In this document: positions 46,746 to 58,372 of the stretch, piece by piece
Layout: the number at the start of each line of letters is the position of its first letter
How positions within the stretch are numbered: position 1 is the first letter of the stretch
Origin: Allium sativum
Taxonomy: Eukaryota > Streptophyta > Magnoliopsida > Asparagales > Amaryllidaceae
Direction: 5' to 3'
NCBI GenBank assembly: GCA_030737875.1
Contig: CM060923.1
Span: 492,616,453-492,680,452, forward strand
DNA length: 64,000 nt
Notes under the pieces: model-generated
Told to the model about the DNA's origin: nothing
Databases searched by the model: none
The model's input: only the letters and a program-made list of their open reading frames with translations
Made by a program: the position numbers and the translations under genes

Positions 46746-49700
46746 TGTAACACCCTGAATTTTCGGTTAATGCTAAAATTCACTAATTGCAGAATACATA
46801 ATCTCATATGTGAGAATTGGGGGAAACGGGCTACGTCATTGCGTTCGTCTCGGAAAAATACGCGAAATAGAGTCCGAGTTTTCGAGAATCGGAGTCCGTA
46901 TGGCCCAGTTATGGCCCAATGAAGTTTACAGAAAATTCAAAGATCAAAACAGATTTAAAATTCAGGTTCAAATTTCAAAATTGGGGCCATTGGGCGCAGG
47001 CGGGGAAAATTCCCGCCTAGCTACTCAAGTCGACAGGCCTGTCGACTAGGCAGTCGACTTGGCTAGGACCAAGTCGACAGCCCTGTCGACTTGGGTGTCG
47101 ACAGGGGGTGCTCGACCAGTTTGGCCTGGTGCACCATTTTAGTGTTTGGGCTGTGTTTTGGGCTATTCTCTAGAAGCTTCCGAGATCTGACGGACCTAAA
47201 CTAACCTAGGGTTAATCTAAGGGTCTAAAACACATCCTAATCCTATAAATAAGACCCTAAACTACCCCTAAATGATCATAATCCTATCTCCTAACTAAAC
47301 TATGCCAAAATTTTCTATGATCATGGCCTCCACTCAAAACCCTAGCCTCCATCCTCTTATAAAACTATTTCTATGAAGGCTTTCATGTGCATACAAGCAT
47401 CTTTGAGTTGTATGAGTGATCATTAGCTTGCATTCATCATCAAGTTGCAAGCTTTATGTTCAAGGCTAGAGTTTTTGGGTGATTTTTGGCAAGGGTTTGC
47501 TTATGGGAGTTTAGTGGTGAGTTCTATATCCTTAATAATCAGTTGTTAAATTGATTATGATAGGATATGATAAGATATGGCTATGTTTGTGGATAAATGT
47601 TCTTATGCAAGTTTAGTATAGTGTATGTTGTGTGTTTTGCAAGTTTTATGCTATATGCAAGTTTAATGCTATGTTTTATGATGCTCACTATGTTGAACAT
47701 TGATGCATATGTAACATGTTATGCAAGTTATGTATTTGGGTTTTATGCATGCTAAGTATTTTGTTTTGTGCATGCTAAGTATTTGGTTTTATGCATGCTA
47801 AATATTTGGTTTTGTGCATGCCAAAGTGTTTGGTTTTATGCAAGTTATGATGCAAGTTCATATGCAAGTTATGATGCAAGTTCATAAGAAAGTTATGATG
47901 CAAGTTCATATGCAAGTTTGTCTCTTTTTATGATATGCATAATATATGCAAGTTTGCCTCTAAGTATGGCATGTTATGCAAGTTCATATGCAAGTTATAT
48001 GCAAGTTATGATGCAAGTTCATATACAAGTTATGATGCAAGTTCATATGCAAGTTTGCCTCTATGTATGACATAAGTACATGTGCAATTTCATCCCTTTT
48101 AGACCTATGACATGTATGCAAGTTGACACCTTTATGATAGGTTTATGACATGAACATTTAAGCAATTTACCATCTTTATGACATATGTGGTTCATGCAAG
48201 TTTGGGTGGGTTATTTATGTAAGTTGGGTTTATGGTCATATATACAAGTTGACACCTTTTAAACCCATGATAATGCTAATGATATGCTAAGTTGAACCCG
48301 TTGTGTGTATGATGAATCTTCTCTTTTGAAGTATGTCATGTTAACGTATTTACGTGGGGACGATGGGGTAAAAATTAATGAACACATAAAATTGTGTGAA
48401 GTGGGTATGATTAAACATACCGTAAAGTGGAAGGACATAATTGGGAATTTACCTATTAAGTTAGGTCTACCCATATTATGGAATTGGGAATTTACCTATT
48501 GAGTTAGGTCTACCCATATTCTTAAATATTTGTAATTAATTAGGATAATTAATACAAATTATGGGGGTGATTAATTAGGTGTAATTAATCTACTAAGACA
48601 CGAGGTTGGACCCTTTTGTAGCATAAGACTGCCCGGAACCGACCGGCAAATCCAGCGGCTACAAATGATTGGCCCAATGTGAGAGGTCTTAGTTATAAAC
48701 TAAATACGTGACAAGTGTAAAGACACGAGGTTAGACTCTGTTATGGTGTAAGGCTGCCCGGAACCAACCGGCATATCCAGCTGCCATAAAAGACAGTCTA
48801 ATGTGAGAGGTCTTTACAAAGGTTACGATCTTAATTAATTAAGAAACACTTAACCAAATTAGCATGTAGAGGGGCATGAGGGGTTAAGTGGGTGCCTTGG
48901 GTGGCATGTAGTAACTAGTGTGGGTGCCTTGGGTGGCATGAGGAAACTAGTGGGTTGCCTTGGGTGGCAATAGGAAAATACGATTAGAATACTTAACCAA
49001 AGAGGAACATGTAATTAAACATGATTAAAGAGTTAAGTAAGTGCCTTGGGTGGCATGTGGGAATTAAGTAAGTGCCTTGGGTGGCATGTGGGAATCAAGT
49101 AAGTGCCTTGGGTGGCATGCGGAAATCTAGTGGGTGCCTTAAGTGGCAATTGAAATATAATTAAATACAAAGCTTAAGTAGTAGCTTGTGGGGGCCTTAA
49201 GTGGCAATTGAAATATAATTAAATGACAAGCTTAAGTAGTAGCTTGTGGGGGCCTTAAGTGGCGATTGAAATATGATTAGATGACTTAACCAAACCTTAA
49301 CATGTAAGGGGGCATGATTATAAAAGGGGTTAAGTGGGATGCACTAGATAAAATGACAAGCTTAAGTAGTAGCTTGTGGGGGCCCATTTCAACCAATATC
49401 CCAAACGTATCTTTGTGGGCTCGACCCAAGTCGAGGACGGGACACGCATATTGGGCTTGACTAAGAGGCCAAAACGGGGTAGCGGTGGAAACGCGAGTCC
49501 AACGGGCTTCATATGCGTGTGTGGGCCCGGGCTGGTAGGTAAGACGTTGTTGCATCGTGTAGATATAAGCCGTGCACCATTTGTTGTATCGGGTTGCCAC
49601 TTTGGGGAGTGATACACCCCATTGTGGGGCCAGCACGGGTATCTACGGTAGGGAGCCGATCGCTTGGGGAGTAGTGGGTACACCTAGTGGGGATAGGGGC

Positions 49701-50523
49701 AGACGACACCTATGTAGTCAGCTAGGGGTACGCGAAACTACTATTAAAAATTACTGAGTACACCTAGTGGAGATAGGGGCAGACGGCACCTATGTAGTCA
49801 GCTAGGGGTACAAGAAACTACTGGGTAAAATTACTAGGTACACTTAGTGGGATCAATCTTTAAGTAGGAATTACCCTTGGGTGGGTAGAACTGGTGTGGT
49901 GCAGTGTAGGAATTACCCTTGGGTGGGTAGATCTGGGGTGGTGCAATCTAGTAATTATCCTTGGGTGGATAAATGCGTCTTTTCGGTTATCTTAGTACAT
50001 CCTGTGTTTAGTTGGCTACTTAGTGTAGTCATTATCCCCAGAGGTACCGTACCTTGTTTATATCATACCCTAATTACTTTAATGATTGTATTGTTAGGGT
50101 TATAGGACTCACTCAGACTTATGTCTGACCCCGTTGTTTCTTTATTTTTTTCCCAACCCTCAAGTTTTTCAGAGTGGGCCTAGCACTAGTGGGCTTTGAT
50201 CAGACTGCTTTATTACTCTTTTGGAGCTTGGACCGTGGATGTAAAGCTCAGTTTATCTTTTCTATTATGGCTATTAGGTTATGTAGTGGGATTATGTACT
50301 TTTGTTTTTATCAGGATGGATATTATGTACTTGACTCTTATTTATGGTTTTGGTGTAACCAAACATGTTCTACTTTCCGCTAAAATGAAATGATGTTTTA
50401 AATTCTCACGTATTACTTAATTCTGTCTTGTTGTAATTTTTCTGTTCTATATTCACTTAAAATACTCCACCGATGTTATGGCATTCCCTTAGTGAGTGAC
50501 CATAGCGGGTGTGGGGTGTTACA
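46746..50523 (+). mobile_element. 3' LTR of element E
   Basis: A 3778-base LTR nearly identical to 39422-43200, with the same modules in the same order: GTCGAC cluster 47028-47102, TATA 47244-47251, TGCAAGTT array about 47595-48255, stem-loops 48595-48814, CCTTGGGTGGCA array about 48885-49265, TTTCCGCT word about 50374. The first 400 bases hold a disproportionate share of the differences from the other copy. Confidence 0.93.
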
Positions 50524-50964
50524 ATCTATATAATATAAAAATCGTATTTTTATAATCTCTACTATATAAAAATCATATTTTTAATATGCCACTAGTATAA
50601 AAATTATATTTTTAACCTTTCTATATTATAAAAATTATATTTTTACTTCTCTACTAACATAAAAATCGTATTTTTAATATTCTACTAACATAAAGATTAT
50701 ATTTTTATGTCTTCTATATAATAAAAATTATATTTTTAATCTTCCCTTGATATAAAAATTATATTTTGAACCTTCCTATAATATAAAAATACGATCTTTC
50801 TCCTTTTAAAAATACGATCTTTACACGCAATTATATAAAAAAACTCTATCTTTAAATCATGCTTCATCAAAACTAATTTTAACATCACCTTCACGTGTAA
50901 ATAAACGGATTTAAAACTGATTTTATTTATAAAAAATGAATATATAAATTGAGAATCACCTTGG

Positions 50965-51375
50965 TTTCATCGCAAGGGGTCGAATTCAGCGTCAGTTGGT
51001 CGGCGTCCAGGGAGGTAGGGCTCGCTGGTGGTCCCCGATGGTGATGGGTGGTCATAGCATGCTGTGGTTGGCCATAGGGTGGCGGCTGCTTCTAAAAAGG
51101 TGCTAGGGCTTTGGGTTTCGGGGTAGCTGAGGGGCGCTGGAGCGGAGATCATCGGAGGGGGGCCTGCGGCGTCTTCGCGAGGTGGAGGTTGGTGGCTCGC
51201 CTGACACGGCGCTACGAGGAGGGGGTGGTCGCGATGGGGAAAAATGGGAAGCGGGTTTCCACGATTGAGCAGAAGGAGGGAGAATGGATCGAGAGAGGGG
51301 AGGAAGGGAGGAGCGAGGGGGGCCTGCGACGATGCGCGACGCGTTTTGGAGGGGGGAAGTCGTGGTCAACGGGGA
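50965..51375 (-). other. GC-rich island downstream of the promoter in LTR D
   Basis: About 400 bases of CG- and G-rich DNA in an otherwise very AT-rich LTR, on the transcribed side of the TATA box. On the minus strand it is C-rich with CTCCTCC/CGCC words and allows Pro/Ser-rich frames (51103-51369), the kind that any C-rich leader gives. The other LTR has the same island at about 58525-58935, with indels that break any common frame, so no protein is claimed. A captured 5' leader of a host gene is possible. Confidence 0.55.
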
Positions 51376-51436
51376 GAGGTTTTCCCTTTTTTTTATTTTA
51401 TCCGAGAAGTGAAGGAGAGAGAGGGAAAGGTAGTGG

Positions 51437-51449
51437 TATATATTTTATA
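51437..51449 (-). promoter_or_regulatory. TATA box of LTR D (3' copy)
   Basis: On the minus strand GTATAAAATATATACC, followed by a pyrimidine-rich CCTTTCCCTCTCTCTCC start region. It is about 0.9 kb into the LTR. The 5' LTR has the same box at about 58995-59007. Confidence 0.65.
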
Positions 51450-52341
51450 CATTTTATTTATTTTAATTTTCAAAAAGCAACTTCTCCATTCGAATCCCAA
51501 ATCGAACCCAAAGACTATCGCCCCTAGCTAATTAACCCCATTCCGAACATAATGGGATATGTATCGTAGGCCAATTCGATCACTACGATCAGTTTCTGTT
51601 GAATTTAAAATATAAATCTATATATATTTAATTTGAACGTACATTTCAATGTAACGGGACCACATACGGACTCGAAAATTTCCTGAAAATTTATTTTTAG
51701 CTTCATATTGACGATACGGTCCTAACAAAACTAATTTCATCGAATTTTGAGACCGTTTGAAAAATGACCATTTTCCAGTCGATTAAAATCAACTAAAACT
51801 AGTCAAACGTGTTTTCCTTTGCCACACTCACATATTGATTCGAAAAATTATGAAAATTGGAACCTAGCAATAACTTGACATCACGGATCCAACAAAAGTG
51901 GTTTCGTCGAAATCCGAGGTCGTTTGCAAAATGGCTATTTTTAAGGGCCTGAATTCCATAACGACAATTTAGAATTTTCAACTGGACATATCTTTTGATA
52001 CCCGCTATGAAATTTCAATTTTTCGGATTCGTTGAAAAGATATTCCCAATTAGATCCTATTATTTTTGGTTTCACCAAAATCCGGTTTATTTTGCACCCG
52101 GTATGTTCAATTGAAGTTTGAAATCAAATTATCGAACTACCGCGCTATTTTCAATTCCTTTTATAATTTAAAATAAATATTTATATTCTATAGACAATCT
52201 ATATAACTATATACGTTCAATTCTATTCAAAATAAATTTCTCGTTGATATTATTTAAAATAATTCATTTTAAATATTCAAAATTCGCTAAAAATTCCCAA
52301 AATAAAAATTTTAAACTAGCTCGCATTTTCGGGTTATTACA

Positions 52342-53366
52342 ATCTCCCCCACTTAAAACTTTTCGTCCCTAAAAAGGAACGAAGCCGAAAGTTGTTTTAT
52401 AATCAACTCAACTTTCTTTGTTTTGATTACGGCTTAAGTTCTTCAACTTTTCAGTTTCTAAGAACTTTTCAAATTCTTCAAAAATTTTGCTAACACCCTA
52501 AATTTTCGAATTTTTTTGCCATAACCTCCCCTGCACCGGGAGCACCGGGAAAATCCCAAAATTGCCGTATAGGCCCTCTGATCTCAAAAAGAAAAAGAAA
52601 AAGCCAAGCGGCTAGCCAATAGGCTCATAAAATAATCATCACCCAAACAAAAAAGTAAATTATGATAAACATATACCTATTTGTCGGCCAAACAAATTTT
52701 ATTCTCTGCTCTAGCCTCCTTGCTATGACCTGTTCAATGTAAGTACATGTATATGCAAGAAAATTCGACAAATTTTCAATACAGTTCAATATTTGATGCA
52801 ATTAGGCATTATGGTTCAAAATTATCAAACAAATGAACAAACAACACAAACATCAGTCAATTAGTGGATTAACGTTTCAAATTCATAAATTTTGATACAT
52901 ATACAAAAAGTCATGTTTTTGATGCCAAATCACAACAATAAATCTAGTTAGTTTTGGTTCTCACACCAGTCTATGGAATCATATAGAAATCACACCTTCG
53001 AAACACGAACATAAGTTCTGATGATGATCGATCAATCATCAGAACCATCTCCGGGTGTCTAGAATGTGATTCTATATCTATCCAGTATATTAAAACTTCG
53101 AATATACGTTCATGATGCGTATATGCAAAATCCTTATATATTGGATTGTCCAAATTCAAAATAAATAAATATTCAAATTTAACTTTCAAAACAAAATTGT
53201 TTTCAATTGAAAAATATACTATTTACACTCATTCTAGGATACTACTGATCCTATCTCTAACGTGTCATTCTAATTGGATTTTACTAATCCAATATCTGAT
53301 GAATTCTTTCGTTTGGTTCTAAAGTGTCTTGTTCTCGAGCTCTGTAAACCAAAGCTCCGATACCAC
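52342..53366 (-). mobile_element. Internal region of element D (non-coding), with PPT and PBS
   Basis: PPT: minus-strand AAGTGGGGGAGAT at 52342-52355. PBS: TGGTATCGGAGCTTTGG at 53349-53365, an initiator tRNA-Met type site with one change in the core. The 1.0 kb between contains no gag or pol motif. An island near 52600-52630 (GCCAAGCGGCTAGCC) is shared with the internal region of element C. Confidence 0.75.
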
Positions 53367-56364
53367 TATAAGGACCCGTTACTTCCCCGTGAAGGAAAGA
53401 GCGGATACTTTGAGAACAACACACAATAAAACGCAAACAGAAGAACATTTCATTGTTATTACAACAATTCCATCAGAATACAAGAATATACAGAGTATGA
53501 ATAAATATTATACAACAAAGAATATCAGAGATTTAATTACAGTATTGCAGCGAAAAAATAATACAAAACACAACTGAAAGTAATACACGGATACAGAGCT
53601 TTCCGAGCATCGTTCCAGCTGTAAATCAGGATCCTGTGAATATAAATCTACAAAACCAAAACTACTAGCTTCCCGTGTTGAATATAGGGGCACCTTGAGT
53701 TTAGGTTAAAACAATAAACTCCAGGTCAGTCATGTAACTGGTGTGAGAACTAAAACAGTTATTTAAAACTTTACTTTAAAAGAGAGTAATTCAAGGGACC
53801 ATGCCGTATAACACGGAACGGGTTTCCTCCCAAGAATACCAGTGCATAGAAAAGACAACGCAATGCTTTTTCGAAAAATGAAGCTATTATAAGACCCAGG
53901 TCCCATCACACAAAGCAACGCAAGCCGGAGGATAGGGTTTTCCCTTATAATAGCCAAACATGCTTGGTACATTTAAAACAAATCATTTGATACTATTATA
54001 AGTGTATAGTGTCAAAACATTTTCAATCATAAATATCAATCCTAGGCGGCATGGGTACCATCTATCATGCCGCCATACTAGGCTCTACAAATAAAACCGA
54101 AATATCACGTAGTGGAAATTGGATTTCCATCATGAGTCGAGGCAAGGGGAAAGCTCCTCTCCGCTTCGAGACACTCTAGCAAATGTCCCAGGACTACACA
54201 CTTTGGGCAGCCACTTGGATCGGTTGGGCCGGTCCTCTCTTACGTTTGAGGATTAGTTATTCCTGAACACACGTTTCCCGGTTCTTACAGAACTAAAATC
54301 GAGGAGCCTCATTCCAACGACCACATAGGTGGAAAGTATATAAATGTCAGGGCTGGTAAGTCACCGACACAACCTAAGCTAGAAAGAAACGTCGTGTTCT
54401 CCCAACGGTCCGTATCCCGTTTTTGACTCATACCGAGGTGTGAGGCTCGCGAATCCACGCTATACACAAAGCTATGCCACGTAGGCCGTGCTTTGATCAT
54501 CAACCACAAGACTTTGCTTTTCAACAGAAGCCTTAATCAATTGCCACTTAGGCGTGCCACACAGGAAATTCATGCCATGTGATTGATATCTATCGATATA
54601 TAACCTCTAAGCTCGAACGTCTCAGAGAAGGGCGTTAAGCAAGAGAATAAATTCTCCGCCGCCGAATAGATATATATTTAACAGAAATCAATCAACACAG
54701 AATAAAATCCAATGTTAGACACACAATCCATTTACAAGTTCGTTCTGGGTCTGAACGAAACCGGAGGCATTTTCCTCGCATATCCATCGATCTCCAAGTA
54801 CGTCTGGACGACCACCAACTGATTCCCTCATCTTGGGTGTACAGCCCAATCAAGATCATCAGTAATCACCCAAACGATGTGAAGACTTCCGGCCTTCAAC
54901 CACCGTCTTCATCTTCGTTATATCGTCGAATCGGTTATTCAGAATGGGTATAAACCCGGCCTTTCCGAACAACCCGCCTATATAGTAAACAATGTTACAC
55001 AAACACAACACACGCCTCATTCCAATTCAGCAGCCATTAACCGTAAATCAACAAGAGAAAAATTTCCTAAATATTAACCCCGAAGGCCGAAACCAACATC
55101 AGATCAATACCCAGGAAACCATTCTTCTTAACTAACGTACAGCTAGTTTCTAAATTTCATATTCTTAGGGAAAGGTTCCCATTAATTTTATCAAAGATAA
55201 ATTCTTTAAAATTTATCCTTTAATCTTCCTTTGGATATCATTTCAAACTAGATTATGGTTTTCCAAACTAGTCGAGATTAGTGAACCACACCAAAGTAAT
55301 TATTTATTTTATTTCCCAATCCCAACCTATACATCCCATGAAGAAAAACTGGTAATACTACATATCTAACACCACGGTGTTATCAGTAAAATTAATTACC
55401 ATTTCACGTTCAAATCTAATTAAAGATTTAACTATCGCTTTGGAGCAAAACTGGTAATACTCCATTCTCGCTCACTTTCCAAATTTGATAATTTAAATTA
55501 TCAATTCACATTTCAATCTAATTGCAGATTCATTGAAACTCCTTTTACTGGGTTAAAGAACTAATGTCATTTAAAACACAGTTCACGATAAACCCAAATC
55601 ACATTCTATTTATTATCGGGTTAAAGAGCTAGTGTTATTTAAAACACCGTTCACGATAAACCCACAAATGAATTCTAATTCAATTCCAATCAAATATGTC
55701 AGAAATTTCGATTATTTAAAACCCCTTACAAATCCAATTTATTTATTTAAAAATAATTGGGTTTTAAATTTAGTTCAAAACTAGTTCATTTCGATAAAAA
55801 TCCATTTTTATCTTTACGAATGTGGGATTTTTCATCCTAGTTCTTCACAAATCATTTCTTATGATTTTACACAAATTATTACTATTTTTAATAATTTTAT
55901 CGAGGCCCGTACAGTCGATTTCCAACAACGTCTATCGATCTGCACTTACAGCGACCTTTTCCAAATTTGATTTGGACGTATCTCCAAATCTAACCGTTAG
56001 ATTTCAAATTTCTAATATTCGTTAGAAAGCTCATTTCGATACGAACCCAACGATTTCGGTTTTAGGAGAATCCGACGGTCGGGTTTCCCGTAATATCCGT
56101 TCGAAGTCAATGGTCGAAATTCGCGAACTGCCGCTGCGCGGAGCATTCTATTCAGGCCATTATATTATATATATAACATATATAATATATATATCGTCGA
56201 TTTCTATTTAAAACGAATTTTAAAAAACAATTTCAACTTCCATTTCAAATTCAAATCAAAATTGAATTTTTTCTTATAAATTCGTTTTAAATCCATTTCA
56301 ATTCAATTCAAATTTCAATTCAATTTGAATTCATTTCAAATCTATTTTTATTCTATTTTAATTC

Positions 56365-56652
56365 GTTTCCAATTCAATTCAAATTCGTTTTATATTCAAT
56401 TCAATTCGAATTCGTTATATATTCAATTCAATTCGAATTCGTTATATATTCAATTCAATTCGAATTCGTTATATATTCAATTCAATTCGAATTTCTTTTA
56501 TATTCAATTCAATTCGAATTCGTTATATATTTAATTCAATTCGTATTCGTTATATATTCAATTCAATTCGAATTTCTTTTATATTCAATTCAATTCGAAT
56601 TCGTTATATATTCAATTCAATTCGACTTTCTTTTATATTCAATTCAATTCTA
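56365..56652 (-). repeat. 27-base tandem array in LTR D (5' copy)
   Basis: About 10 copies of the ATTCAATTCAATTCGAATT-based unit, two more than in the other LTR; one unit is two bases short. Variants alternate between CGTTATAT and TCTTTTAT endings. Confidence 0.85.
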
Positions 56653-57928
56653 AAAACGAATATAATCGATATAAATATCGTTCACGTCAAAATAGCGCAT
56701 CTCTAATCAACACGGCTTTATATATTTCAATAATTTCGTTATTCTATTCAACAAGTGAATATTTATCCTATTCAATACATAAATCTATATTTTTGTCAAC
56801 ACATGACTAATCTCAACGAATGAGTACTGTCCACGTGTGACTATTTTTGTTATTTAATATATTTTATAAAAATTATGGTATCTATCGTTTGATTTCAAAT
56901 CAGACTCCAACCGTAGATTAGTAAGAGAACGATTCCCTAAATATTAGCCCCGAAGGCCGAAACCAACATCAGATCAATATCCAGGAGACCACTCGTCTTA
57001 TCTATTTTCCAGTTAGTTTCTAATTTCGTAGATGATAAAGATGTAAATTTTATTGTTAAAATATTTCGTTCAACACATGACTAATATCAACGGATGAGTA
57101 CGGTCAACACATGAACCTTTATTTTATAATGTAAAGATGTAAATTTTATTATTAAAATATTTCGTTCAACACATGACTAATCTCAACGGATGAGTACGGT
57201 CAACACATGAACCTTTATTTTATAATATTCTTTATTTTCTAAATTGGAATAAGGCCCAATCAATTACCATACAAAGTTAATTATATGGATTCCATACAAC
57301 ACATGTATATAACAGCAACGATACATAATCAACCATCATCCAAAGTGCACTACACTGTATAAGCATCAAATATAGATATCTAACGCTTATAACAGCCTGT
57401 CAATCAATCGATCGACATACAACTAATTATTGGGATTAGTGTATGCCGTATTTTATCCCAATACCCATGTGGGGTTTCAAACAATCAAACACAGATTTTA
57501 TTTGTGCAGTTGGGCGATGTGTAAAATTTATCGTCCCAATCAATATCCTTCAAATAGATGTACATAAACAAACCATCTGGTTTGTAAATGAATATCTATT
57601 TATTCACATTTACATTAAAAATTATATTTTTAACGACCAAATTATTTTATTCAACCTATGAATATATTTTATTATCTATTTCATATCAACATCACAAACA
57701 ATTTTCACAACACATCAATCAAACAAACAAGCCATCCATGGTCTGTGGATGACGGGTGTCGGGTACTGCTAAGCACCGTCTGCATCCTAGTATATATATA
57801 TATATAACTAGAAAAAGAGATTGAAGAGTGAGAAATTCTCACCAAAGCTATCCCAACTCCACGACACTTCTATTGTAGGAAATCATCACTGTTCTTGCCT
57901 TTTGTCACTTTCGTTGCCCGTAGTCACT

Positions 57929-58372
57929 ACATATATAAAAATCACATTTTTGTTTTCATTCCTTCATGATAAAAATAAAGTTCACATTTTTATTTAACTT
58001 CATATATTTACAACGCTTCATTCTATATAAAAATTATATTTCTATATTTCTACTTCTTATATAAAGATCGGATTTTTATTATCTATATAATATAAAAATC
58101 GTATTTTTATAATCTCTACTATATAAAAATCATATTTTTAATATGCCACTAGTATAAAAATTATATTTTTAACCTTTCTATATTATAAAAATTATATTTT
58201 TTCTTCTCTACTAACATAAAAATCGTATTTTTAATATTCTACTAACATAAAGATTATATTTTTATGTCTTCTATATAATAAAAATTATATTTTTAATCTT
58301 CCCTTGATAAATTATATTTCGAACCTTCCTATAATATAAAAATACGATCTTTCTCCTTTTAAAAATACGATC
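57929..58372 (-). repeat. AT hairpin array in LTR D (5' copy, intact)
   Basis: About a dozen palindromic words of the form TAAAAATTATATTTTTA or AAAAATCGTATTTTTA, spaced 30-45 bases apart by CTTCTA/CTACTAAC linkers. The central bases vary while the A-run and T-run arms are kept. Confidence 0.7.

Larger units (their letters stand above)
39422..50523 (+). mobile_element. Ty3/gypsy element E (Tekay/Del-like) with deleted pol, youngest insertion
   Basis: Plus-strand element of 11.1 kb: 5' LTR 39422-43200, PBS 43203-43220, internal 43201-46745 with fragments of protease, RT, RNase H and integrase, PPT 46732-46745, 3' LTR 46746-50523. The LTRs differ at only about 1-1.5% of sites by eye, the lowest of all pairs here. 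The target duplication is ATCYA. gag is essentially missing and pol has large internal deletions plus stops, so it could only have moved with proteins from another element. Confidence 0.93.
50524..52341 (-). mobile_element. 3' LTR of element D, second part
   Basis: This resumes LTR D after element E, beginning with the second target-duplication copy ATCTA. It holds the rest of the AT hairpin array (to about 50830), a GC-rich island (50965-51375), the TATA box (51437-51449) and U3 up to the LTR edge GGGTTATTACA. Confidence 0.85.

Noticed and set aside
51111..51531. Gly/Arg/Glu-rich frames and their antisense Pro/Ser-rich frames in the GC-rich island
   Set aside because: Compositional frames; indels between the two LTR copies break them differently, so no shared protein is maintained.
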